Origin: DATFMH01 sp035267045
GTDB taxonomy: Bacteria > Bacteroidota > Rhodothermia > Balneolales > DATFMH01
Direction of reading: 5' to 3'
Assembly (NCBI GenBank): GCA_035267045.1
Contig: DATFMH010000056.1
Span: 1 to 17,579 of the forward strand
Length of the DNA: 17,579 bases
This document shows, one piece after another, positions 7,864 through 14,366 of the stretch. Each line of letters opens with the position of its first letter. The stretch's first letter is position 1. The notes below the pieces were generated by a model. It made no database searches, had not been told where the DNA came from, and was given only the letters and a program-made list of their open reading frames with translations. Both the position numbers and the translations under genes were made by a program.

Positions 7864-7892
7864 CAATTTAAAAATAATCTGACACGTGTCAA
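7864..7892 (-). promoter_or_regulatory. candidate aceBA promoter
   Basis: On the minus strand TTG (plus 7890-7892) is followed after 19 bases by TAAATTG (plus 7864-7870), close to the Bacteroidota -33/-7 pattern; it can also be read as TTGACA-16-TAAATT. Transcription would begin just over 30 bases before the aceB ATG. The -33 element overlaps a perfect 12-bp palindrome and abuts a 14-bp palindrome, so a bound repressor would block it. Confidence 0.5.
7880..7891. promoter_or_regulatory. 12-bp perfect palindrome TGACACGTGTCA
   Basis: The sequence equals its own reverse complement and overlaps the -33 element of the candidate aceBA promoter. Its half-site (TGACAC) differs from the GCGAA boxes nearby, so it may bind a different regulator, or be chance. 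Confidence 0.4.
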
Positions 7893-7905
7893 GCGAATAT
7901 TCGCT
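7892..7905. promoter_or_regulatory. operator candidate A, 14-bp palindrome AGCGAATATTCGCT
   Basis: A perfect palindrome immediately upstream of the candidate aceBA -33 element. Its half-sites GCGAA and TTCGC recur with a 3-base spacer at 7988-8000 next to the divergent regulator promoter. The regulator family is known to control isocitrate lyase and malate synthase genes, so this is the natural operator candidate. Confidence 0.55.
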
Positions 7906-7993
7906 AATTATAAAATTTTCACTAATAGCATAATTTTTTATTACATTATTTGAAGTATTACTATAAAATTTTCTAAATTTGCTAATAGCGAAA
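7900..7993 (+). repeat. three 16-bp direct repeats, consensus TTYRCTAATWRYRWAA
   Basis: The copies are TTCGCTAATTATAAAA (7900-7915), TTCACTAATAGCATAA (7918-7933) and TTTGCTAATAGCGAAA (7978-7993). Copies 1 and 2 start 18 bases apart, and copies 2 and 3 start 60 bases apart. The third copy overlaps the regulator's -7 box and operator candidate B; the first overlaps operator candidate A. The third copy is itself an imperfect inverted repeat (TTTGC-TAATA-GCGAAA). Confidence 0.55.
7949..7981 (+). promoter_or_regulatory. candidate promoter of the RamB-like regulator
   Basis: TTTG (7949-7952) and TAAATTTG (7974-7981) are separated by 21 bases, an exact match to the Bacteroidota -7 consensus TAnnTTTG with a full -33 box. 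Transcription would start near 7987-7990, inside operator candidate B, about 50 bases before the ATG at 8041. This placement predicts autorepression. Confidence 0.6.
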
Positions 7994-8000
7994 AATTCGC
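7988..8000. promoter_or_regulatory. operator candidate B, GCGAA-N3-TTCGC
   Basis: Inverted repeat GCGAA (7988-7992) and TTCGC (7996-8000), with the same half-sites as palindrome A at 7892-7905. It directly follows the regulator's -7 box. The centres of A and B are about 95.5 bp apart, roughly nine helical turns, so both sites could face the same side of the DNA. Confidence 0.55.
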
Positions 8001-8040
8001 ATAGATCATATGCTTTAAAAATTAAGAAAGAGAGTTTCCC

Positions 8041-9540
8041 ATGACGGGAAAGAACCTACGTCTGATATTCGGTCTAAAATTACGCCAACACAGGCATGCT
8101 CATAATTATTCTCTTCAGGAATTGGCTGACCGATCGGGAATGTCTCCCTCTTATTTGAACGAAATTGAAAAGGGGAAAAAATATCCCAAGGTTGATAAAA
8201 TTATGGCCTTATCGCAGGCTCTGGATATACCCTATGATGATTTGGTGTCTTTGCAACTCGACAGTGAACTAAACCCTCTTTCCAATCTATTGAATAATAA
8301 CCTGTTGGAAAATATCCCCTTCGAACTGTTTGGTATCGATTCGGGTAGCCTGGTTAATCTGATGTCTGATGATCCGGCCAAATTTAATGCTCTCATTAGT
8401 ACATTGGTTGAGATTGCCCGCAACTATGATGTACAGGTGGAACATTTCTTTTTTGCAGCTTTAAGAAGTTATCAGGAGGTCCACCACAACTATTTTCCGG
8501 ATCTTGAGAAAAAAGTCGATTCTTTTTGCAATAAATTTAATTGGAAGATTCAGACACACTATGATTTGCAGCAACTGGAACAAATACTTATCGACCATTA
8601 TGATTATGAAATCAATTATACCAAACTGAATAACTATCCGGAACTCAAGAAATTCCGATCGATTTATGTTGCCGGTCAACCCAACAAACTTGAGATTAAT
8701 GATCGTTTAATGCCTTCTCAAAAAGCTTTTATACTCGGACGGGAAATCGGCTTCAACTACATGAATACCAAGGAAAATGTCAGGACTTCCACATGGCTTA
8801 AGGTTAAGTCTTTCGACCAGGTAATGAATAACTTTAAGGCTTCTTATTTTTCGGGTGCGTTGTTACTAAATCGTCATTTATTGAAAAAAGATCTTTCGTT
8901 ATTGTTTAACGATACTCAATGGCAACGTGAACATTTTCAGGAATTGCTCAAACGCTATCAGACCACACCTGAGACTTTTTTACATCGATTAACACAACTT
9001 GTACCACATTACTTCGGACTTAAACAACTGTATTTTTTGCGATTTTATAATAAACGCCACTCAAACTATTACGATTTAACGAAAGAGCTTCATTTTTCAC
9101 GGTTACACAGTCCGCATGGTATTGAACTAAAAGAACATTACTGCCGGCGTTGGATAACAATCAAAATATTTAAGGAACTTGATAATTTTCTTGATAAAGG
9201 CATTTACAACGAACCTTTGATTCGCACCCAGCGATCTCATTTTTTCAATACAAAAAATGAATATTTCAATATATCCCTGGCACGACCCTTGTCATTAACT
9301 CCCAACACCAATTCGTGTGTTACCATGGGATTCCGAATCAATAAAGAGTTCAAGCATAAAGTAAAATTCTGGAATGATCCAAATGTCTCTCAAAAAGAAG
9401 TGAATGAAACCTGTGAACGATGTCCTATTGCAGATTGTATGGAACGGGCTGCGGAACCGGTTGTATTCAATCAAAAGAAGGCCATGGACAAAAGAGATGA
9501 GGTACTACATCAGTTTATCGATGAATTGAATCATCAATAA
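8041..9540 (+). CDS. RamB/ScfR-type transcriptional regulator of the glyoxylate shunt
   Basis: A 499-residue DNA-binding regulator with the three-part build of the short-chain fatty acyl regulator family, which includes RamB of Corynebacterium and Mycobacterium. An XRE-type helix-turn-helix occupies about residues 9-68 (QELADRSGMSPSYLNEIEKGKKYP). A middle region resembles the ImmA/IrrE peptidase-like domain, but where HExxH is expected there is REIGF (234-238), so the zinc motif is lost and peptidase activity is unlikely. The C-terminal part has a cysteine cluster C458-x2-C461-x4-C466. RamB represses or tunes aceA and aceB and responds to carbon source; the divergent aceBA operon here makes the same role likely. 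A purine-rich stretch (AAGAAAGAGAG) precedes the ATG. The ligand is unknown; acyl-CoA sensing is inferred from the family name only. It converges on the oxidoreductase gene with 15 bases between stops. Confidence 0.85.
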   Translation: MTGKNLRLIFGLKLRQHRHAHNYSLQELADRSGMSPSYLNEIEKGKKYPKVDKIMALSQALDIPYDDLVSLQLDSELNPLSNLLNNNLLENIPFELFGIDSGSLVNLMSDDPAKFNALISTLVEIARNYDVQVEHFFFAALRSYQEVHHNYFPDLEKKVDSFCNKFNWKIQTHYDLQQLEQILIDHYDYEINYTKLNNYPELKKFRSIYVAGQPNKLEINDRLMPSQKAFILGREIGFNYMNTKENVRTSTWLKVKSFDQVMNNFKASYFSGALLLNRHLLKKDLSLLFNDTQWQREHFQELLKRYQTTPETFLHRLTQLVPHYFGLKQLYFLRFYNKRHSNYYDLTKELHFSRLHSPHGIELKEHYCRRWITIKIFKELDNFLDKGIYNEPLIRTQRSHFFNTKNEYFNISLARPLSLTPNTNSCVTMGFRINKEFKHKVKFWNDPNVSQKEVNETCERCPIADCMERAAEPVVFNQKKAMDKRDEVLHQFIDELNHQ

Positions 9541-9555
9541 CGATCTGTTCTTTTT

Positions 9556-11031
9556 CTAAACTATACGATCAGGATCACTAAGATCAGGCAAAGGTCCCCT
9601 GTACCCGTAAATTCTTTTTAACCACTTCACCATTCCGACCGACTGTTGCCGGACATACCATTGATCTGCAACCCGCCTGTTACCGAGCCCATAAGTGGGA
9701 TAGGGATGGATAGTATCAGCCATTTTACGAAGTGTTATTCCATTTTTCATGGCAAGAGCAAATTCACTTATCATATCGCCTGCCCGATCCCCTATAATGG
9801 TAGCTCCTAATATTTTTCCGCTTAATTTTTTAGCAAAAACCTTAATCATCCCGGTTTCTTTATCATCGGTAATCGCCCGGTCAAGTTTATTATAAGGAAA
9901 CCGGTAAGTTTCGTACGTTATACCTTTTTTATCCAGGTCATTTTTTGTGGTGCCGACGTGTGCTACTTCCGGATCACTGAATGTACACCACACCGGATGT
10001 CCGGTATCAATTTTTGCCGGCCACTTAAGAAGTGCATTGGTTACAGCAATTTTTGCCATATGCTCCGACATATGTGTTAATTGATAACGTCCCGTTATGT
10101 CCCCGCAGGCAAAAATGTGTTTCAAATTAGTTCTGCAACGATCATTGACATGTACGCCCTTTCGATCATGATGAATTCCAGCTTTTTCCAAATCAAGCGT
10201 ATCGATATTAGCTTTACGTCCCGCTGCAATTAAAATAGTATCGGATGTCAATTGATTTATTTCATCATCTCTAATTAATTCAATTAAAACTTTCCCATTT
10301 GATTTCTTAAGACTGCTCACCCTGGTTCCCAGATTAAATTCGACTCCCTCCTCTTCTAATTTTTCCTTTAAAATACCTGAGAATTCGGGATCATCTTTTG
10401 TCAAAATGCGGTCCATTATATCAATAACGGATACTTTTGTTCCCAAACGTTGTAAAGCCTGGGCCATCTCAATTCCAATTGGCCCTGCACCAACAATGCT
10501 GATGCTCTCCGGCAGTTCATTTAAATCAAAAATCGATTCGTTAGTCAGGTATGGTATCGTCTCCAGTCCGACGATTGATGGAATCATCGGACTGCTGCCT
10601 GCCGCAATTATGAAATACCTTGATGTGACACGCTTAGTGGTATCGTCGATATACACGGAAAGTGTATGTTCATCCATGAAGCTGGCTTCACCGGTCAATA
10701 CATCCATTCCCATTTTTTCATAAATAGATGGTTGATCGGCTTCCCGGTAAACTTTTTCACGGGTTGCTCTGACCTTATCAAATATCTTACTTCCATTTAT
10801 TTTTTCCCGGGAATTGGGTATTCCGAACATATCAGCACATTTTATATTATGAGCTACCCGGGCGGCATGTAATAATGATTTACTCGGGATACATCCATAC
10901 CAGGTGCAATCCCCTCCAAGTTTATTTCTCTCAACCAGTAATGTTTTTGCACCAAAGTTAACCGCCATTCCGGAAGCTGTTAAACCGGCTGCACCACCAC
11001 CAATGACGATGACATCATAATCAAAATTCAA
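9556..11031 (-). CDS. mercuric-reductase-like FAD-dependent disulfide oxidoreductase
   Basis: Class I pyridine-nucleotide disulfide oxidoreductase, 491 residues, probably cytoplasmic or peripheral. FAD site GGGAAG (11-16); redox disulfide C42/C47 in GGDCTWYGCIPSK; NAD(P) site GAGPIG (181-186); second FAD contact ACGDI (308-312); C-terminal dimerisation domain from about 345. Where lipoamide dehydrogenase has its catalytic HxHPTxxE, this protein reads HPYPTYGL (442-449): tyrosine replaces the catalytic histidine and leucine the glutamate. That argues against lipoamide dehydrogenase. The C-terminal cysteine pair and N-terminal metal-binding domain of true mercuric reductase are also missing, so the substrate is unknown. 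The start is TTG at 11029-11031, supported by an AGGAAGGAA Shine-Dalgarno sequence about eight bases upstream that overlaps the end of the preceding gene. Confidence 0.85.
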   Translation of the reverse strand: MNFDYDVIVIGGGAAGLTASGMAVNFGAKTLLVERNKLGGDCTWYGCIPSKSLLHAARVAHNIKCADMFGIPNSREKINGSKIFDKVRATREKVYREADQPSIYEKMGMDVLTGEASFMDEHTLSVYIDDTTKRVTSRYFIIAAGSSPMIPSIVGLETIPYLTNESIFDLNELPESISIVGAGPIGIEMAQALQRLGTKVSVIDIMDRILTKDDPEFSGILKEKLEEEGVEFNLGTRVSSLKKSNGKVLIELIRDDEINQLTSDTILIAAGRKANIDTLDLEKAGIHHDRKGVHVNDRCRTNLKHIFACGDITGRYQLTHMSEHMAKIAVTNALLKWPAKIDTGHPVWCTFSDPEVAHVGTTKNDLDKKGITYETYRFPYNKLDRAITDDKETGMIKVFAKKLSGKILGATIIGDRAGDMISEFALAMKNGITLRKMADTIHPYPTYGLGNRRVADQWYVRQQSVGMVKWLKRIYGYRGPLPDLSDPDRIV

Positions 11032-11033
11032 TA

Positions 11034-11366
11034 TTACATTCCTTCCTGATCTGTGAGTTGTTTTTTGATTTTACGATAGGTTGTATAAATACCATATAAA
11101 ATCATTATACCGATGATAATATAAACCCAAAAAGGAACATCCCGTCCAACAATAATTAAATAAATATATGCCGAAGTGAATGTTAGCCCCGTACAAAAAG
11201 CCGGCAGGATAATGGTTTTCTTTTTACGAATATTACGAATTAACCAGGCGACGGAAGCTGTAAAAAAAGGTATGGCACCTAAATATATGCTCCCAAATAT
11301 TATGGGATTCACATTATATTTTCCCGCTAATTGGACCAACCATTGTTTGATTAATTCAAATTCCAT
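11034..11366 (-). CDS. small three-helix membrane protein, unknown function
   Basis: I do not recognise this protein. From the ATG at 11364-11366 it is 110 residues, with three hydrophobic helices at about 21-43 (NPIIFGSIYLGAIPFF...), 51-74 and 77-94, short basic loops (RNIRKKK; YRKIKK) and a charged tail. A longer frame begins at 11426, but its extra 20 residues are polar and span one arm of an inverted repeat. The internal ATG has GGTGGG 7-12 bases upstream, so I prefer it. The stop codon lies two bases before the TTG of the oxidoreductase gene, and that gene's Shine-Dalgarno sequence sits inside this one. The two are very probably translationally coupled, and the membrane protein may anchor or serve the oxidoreductase. 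Confidence 0.7.
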   Translation of the reverse strand: MEFELIKQWLVQLAGKYNVNPIIFGSIYLGAIPFFTASVAWLIRNIRKKKTIILPAFCTGLTFTSAYIYLIIVGRDVPFWVYIIIGIMILYGIYTTYRKIKKQLTDQEGM

Positions 11367-11404
11367 TACAAACCCACCGTTATCAATAATTATTTCATTA
11401 CCGG

Positions 11405-11542
11405 AAGGCTTTGCAAAACCGTTCATTTGCCCAATATATACATATACGCGACTTCGACATCCTTACACATGGCTAATATGCTGTCGTTTCGAATTCGATC
11501 AGGCTTTGATCTTGAACAACATCACTGGTTTTGCAAAGCTTT
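11405..11542. repeat. 16-bp inverted repeat pair flanking 106 bp
   Basis: The left arm, 11405-11420, and the right arm, 11527-11542, are reverse complements over 16 bases with one mismatch. The uninterrupted 13-bp core is GCTTTGCAAAACC (11408-11420) with GGTTTTGCAAAGC (11527-11539). The pair lies just upstream of the small membrane protein gene. No transposase gene and no clear target-site duplication are visible. Confidence 0.65.
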
Positions 11543-11881
11543 TTACCATTAAATAAAAATACATATAACTACTTTCCCTATAATATATTTACGCAACCAT
11601 CCTGACTTATGTTATTTATCTTAAATAATTCTTAAAAAAAACGGCCATTTTAATCAATAAATAACGTTTTAAATATTAATAATGTTTTCCTGTTAATTTT
11701 TTAATTGATTTTTAGATTAAATAGTTATTAAATATTAAAAAGATATAATATCAAAAAACTATCAAGAGCAAAGACTTTTCTATATTTTTTACAAAGCTAT
11801 ATAAAGCAATAAAATCAGTAATTTTTATTTAAGTGAGAGACGTACAAAATAGATAATAAATTTTGCTGGTGTAACATTAGT
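11543..11881. other. very AT-rich non-coding region
   Basis: Long runs of A and T and no convincing gene on either strand. It must contain or neighbour the promoters of two divergent genes (the membrane protein to the left, the DinB-like protein to the right). I see no single promoter here that stands out from the AT-rich background. Confidence 0.6.
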
Positions 11882-11930
11882 CCTGTTATCGATTCAATAT
11901 AGGTAGAACATAATTTTTGATAATAACAGG
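11882..11930. other. 8-bp inverted repeat upstream of the DinB-like gene
   Basis: CCTGTTAT (11882-11889) and ATAACAGG (11923-11930) are perfect reverse complements with a 33-base spacer, ending 46 bases before the preferred ATG. An alternative inner pairing, TTATC with GATAA, is also possible. It could be an operator or a leader-RNA stem. Confidence 0.35.
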
Positions 11931-11976
11931 CTTTATACTTTTATAATATAGATTGTGAGCATTGACGGAGAGAGCC

Positions 11977-12576
11977 ATGTGCCTATATGAACTAAACCTG
12001 GCAGTTGATGAATTACTTGGGCCATTTGAAATAAATGATCAGTTATTGCACTTAAAAGCTGATGAAGTATCTGAATGGACTTGTGGAGAACATATTTCTC
12101 ATATCCTGAAAATGAATATGAGTATCATCGATGACCTGATCATGCTGGCCTGTCAATCAGATTATTCTCAACAGGACAATGGCTTGTCTCTTAAAGGACG
12201 CATGACCATAAAATTACGTATGTTAAGTGCCTATCTGAATAATATGGATTATGATAATCTGGAATATCTTCCGGACAATCCAATAATCATTAATAGATAT
12301 TGGTTGAAAAATATTATGGAAGAATGGGAATCGAAGTTATCGATATTGAGTGATATGGATCCATCATGGGAAAAACGTATCCGTTCAACACCTGACCCTG
12401 TTATAGGTTATATGACAGGTGATAACTGGATCCGGTATCTCACAATCCTTACCTATCGACATATTTCTGCGATTTATAAGATATTGTCCTGCAAGCAAAA
12501 TATGGATAATAAATTTATGGATTACCCGACGAAATACGACAACCTCTTAAATATTAATTATATCCGTCTGAATTAG
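11977..12576 (+). CDS. DinB-fold-like hypothetical protein
   Basis: A 199-residue protein of uncertain function. Its layout resembles the DinB/YfiT-like four-helix bundle: an early W...EHISHIL helix (H39, H42) and a late helix with WIRYLTILTYRHISAIYKIL (H162), which could supply the three histidines of a metal site. DinB-family proteins include bacillithiol and mycothiol transferases and many uncharacterised members, so the specific reaction is unknown. The frame opens with TTG at 11962, but the ATG at 11977 has GGAGAG five to ten bases upstream and is preferred. It is flanked on both sides by non-coding AT-rich DNA and has no operon partner. It reads as more AT-rich than the metabolic genes nearby. 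Confidence 0.6.
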   Translation: MCLYELNLAVDELLGPFEINDQLLHLKADEVSEWTCGEHISHILKMNMSIIDDLIMLACQSDYSQQDNGLSLKGRMTIKLRMLSAYLNNMDYDNLEYLPDNPIIINRYWLKNIMEEWESKLSILSDMDPSWEKRIRSTPDPVIGYMTGDNWIRYLTILTYRHISAIYKILSCKQNMDNKFMDYPTKYDNLLNINYIRLN

Positions 12577-12868
12577 TTTTATATCCCCATTTTTTTTACA
12601 CATTATAAAAAAATAATATTCAGGCTACTAACTAACGGGTTCAAACAACAGGCCCGGTTTATATGATTTAAGCGGTAAGATATAAGAAAAAACGGGAAAC
12701 GTGTGATACACTATACGATTATTAATTCAACAATTATTTACTTTGGTATGGTTGATAAAAAACACTCAATTAGTTGTTGCACTGTTAATTGATCACCGAA
12801 ATGGTCAGAAATTATCTCATAGACCGCGTTCTGACCTATTTTGTTTTATCAGATAATGTATATCTGGA
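12577..12868. other. non-coding spacer between convergent genes
   Basis: No convincing gene. It contains TCAATTA/TAATTGA arms (about 12766-12793), the stronger GGTCAGAA/TTCTGACC hairpin at 12803-12836, and CAGATA/TATCTG arms shortly before the tesA stop. The first T-rich stretch after the DinB-like stop (about 12588-12597) is not preceded by a stem. Confidence 0.5.
12803..12847 (+). terminator. possible terminator of the DinB-like gene
   Basis: GGTCAGAA (12803-12810) pairs perfectly with TTCTGACC (12829-12836) across an 18-base loop, followed on the plus strand by the T-rich TATTTTGTTTT. The large loop and the distance of about 225 bases from the upstream stop codon weaken the call. Confidence 0.4.
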
Positions 12869-13540
12869 TTAATCGGGTTGTCTGATTTTTTCAAGAACCG
12901 GTTTTAAATATTTCCAAACGGTCTGAGCAACTATTTTATGCCCTTCTTTTGTGGGATGAATACCATCCGATTGGTTTAATTGAGGAATACCACCGACATC
13001 CTTTAAGATAAAAGGAATTAAAACAGCGTTATTCTTTTTAGCTAATGAAGGATATAAATTTTTAAATTGTGTAGTATACTTTTCTCCAAGATTCGGGGGC
13101 ACTTGCATGCCGGCTATTATAATTTTCGCCCTTGGATATTTCGTCCTGACCGTATCAATGATCCCCTGTAAATTCTTTTTTGTCAGTGCCAGGTTAATAC
13201 CTCTTAAACCGTCGTTACCGCCCAGTTCCAGAACAAAAACAGATATTCTCCTTTGAAGCATCCAACTAACGCGATGTAAGCCGTCGGTAGATGTTTCACC
13301 GCTTAACCCACCGTTGATGACATTAAAATTCCACCCTAAAGAATCTATTTTTTGTTGTATCAGTGCCGGAAATGCGTTGTTCTCTCCAACCCCCAAACCG
13401 GCAGTTATGCTATCTCCGAAGAAAAGAATATTATGCGTATCCTTACTTTTTGATTGTCCGTATACGGTTAAATGTATACCCAGAATGATAAATAAAAGGG
13501 TAAAAAAATGCAGGAATCCTGTCTTAACATAACTTTGCAT
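12869..13540 (-). CDS. tesA: secreted TesA-type SGNH hydrolase (arylesterase / lysophospholipase)
   Basis: An esterase of the GDSL/SGNH superfamily that hydrolyses acyl-CoA, lysophospholipid or aryl esters. The 223 residues open with a signal peptide (hydrophobic core about 9-24, likely cleavage after VYG at 28), placing the mature enzyme outside the inner membrane. The four SGNH blocks are complete: FGDSITAG with nucleophile S44, NGGLSGETS with G81, LGGNDGLRG with N109, and SDGIHPTKEGH with D192 and H195. It is divergently transcribed from ybbA-ybbP with 101 bases between starts, the same arrangement as E. coli tesA-ybbAP, which strengthens the assignment over other GDSL esterases. There is no lipobox cysteine at the cleavage site, so it is probably soluble. 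Confidence 0.9.
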   Translation of the reverse strand: MQSYVKTGFLHFFTLLFIILGIHLTVYGQSKSKDTHNILFFGDSITAGLGVGENNAFPALIQQKIDSLGWNFNVINGGLSGETSTDGLHRVSWMLQRRISVFVLELGGNDGLRGINLALTKKNLQGIIDTVRTKYPRAKIIIAGMQVPPNLGEKYTTQFKNLYPSLAKKNNAVLIPFILKDVGGIPQLNQSDGIHPTKEGHKIVAQTVWKYLKPVLEKIRQPD

Positions 13541-13641
13541 ATAATAACTTACTTATTTGATGCTTTTATAATTTATTATTGAAACCTTATAACATACTTT
13601 CATTGTTATCCTCAAAATCATTCATTAGATAACGTATTTCC

Positions 13642-14358
13642 ATGTCGAAAATATTACGTGTTGCCAATTTATCGAAAAGTTATCAAAGTGGGAGCAAAAC
13701 TCTTACCGTTCTTCATGATATCACTTTTGAAATGGTTGAAGGCTCTTCATGCGCTATCGTTGGTCCGTCTGGTAGCGGAAAAACAACACTTCTTGGCCTT
13801 TGTGCCGGTTTGGACCTTCCTTCTACCGGAGAAGTATATTTACATGAGACATCGTTATTCGATCTCAGTGAGGATAACCGTGCCAGGATTCGCAATGAAC
13901 TCGTAGGTTTCGTTTTTCAAACATTTCAGTTAATACCTACTCTAACAACCCTGGAAAATGTAATGGTTCCCCTTGAGCTAAGAGGAGAAAAAAATGTTCA
14001 GCCGATAGCACGACAATGGTTAGACCGTGTTGGACTCGGTGACCGCATGGACCATTATCCGGCTCAATTATCAGGTGGTGAGCAGCAAAGAGTTGCCATT
14101 GCCCGGGCATTTATCAATAAGCCCAAAATACTATTTGCAGATGAACCCACAGGCAACCTGGATAATGAAACGGGCCAACTTATTGATTCACTGATATTTG
14201 AATTGAATAAAGAAGAAGGAACGACCTTACTTCTCGTAACACACGATATTGAACTTGCACAAAGATGCGAACGGATTATCCGTTTAAAGAATGGTTCCAT
14301 ATTTTCTGATGAATTAGTGTCTGCTGATAATCCATCTCATCAAGAATCGGGTCTCTGA
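13642..14358 (+). CDS. ybbA: ABC transporter ATP-binding protein YbbA (LolD/MacB type)
   Basis: Cytoplasmic ATPase that powers the FtsX-type permease encoded next to it. The 238 residues carry every expected motif: Walker A GPSGSGKTT (41-49), Q-loop Q93 in VFQTFQLIP, signature LSGGEQQR (143-150), Walker B ILFADEP (163-169) and the H-loop histidine H201. The family couples ATP hydrolysis to mechanical movement (lipoprotein release, efflux, cell-wall control) more often than to classic transport. Divergent tesA and the downstream 850-residue permease identify it as YbbA rather than LolD or FtsE. The stop lies eight bases before the permease ATG, so they form one operon. The leader has no Shine-Dalgarno sequence. 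Confidence 0.93.
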   Translation: MSKILRVANLSKSYQSGSKTLTVLHDITFEMVEGSSCAIVGPSGSGKTTLLGLCAGLDLPSTGEVYLHETSLFDLSEDNRARIRNELVGFVFQTFQLIPTLTTLENVMVPLELRGEKNVQPIARQWLDRVGLGDRMDHYPAQLSGGEQQRVAIARAFINKPKILFADEPTGNLDNETGQLIDSLIFELNKEEGTTLLLVTHDIELAQRCERIIRLKNGSIFSDELVSADNPSHQESGL

Positions 14359-14366
14359 TCGTTATT

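Noticed and set aside
9556..11031. Calling the oxidoreductase mercuric reductase (merA) or lipoamide dehydrogenase (lpdA)
   Set aside because: The catalytic His-Glu pair of lipoamide dehydrogenase and the C-terminal cysteine pair of mercuric reductase are both missing, and no mer genes or 2-oxoacid dehydrogenase genes are nearby.
11034..11426. Longer 130-residue form of the small membrane protein
   Set aside because: The extra 20 residues are polar, contain one arm of the inverted repeat and have no better ribosome binding site; the internal ATG at 11366 is favoured.
11405..11542. Calling the inverted-repeat unit a MITE
   Set aside because: There is no clear target-site duplication and no second copy in the window, so mobility is unsupported here.
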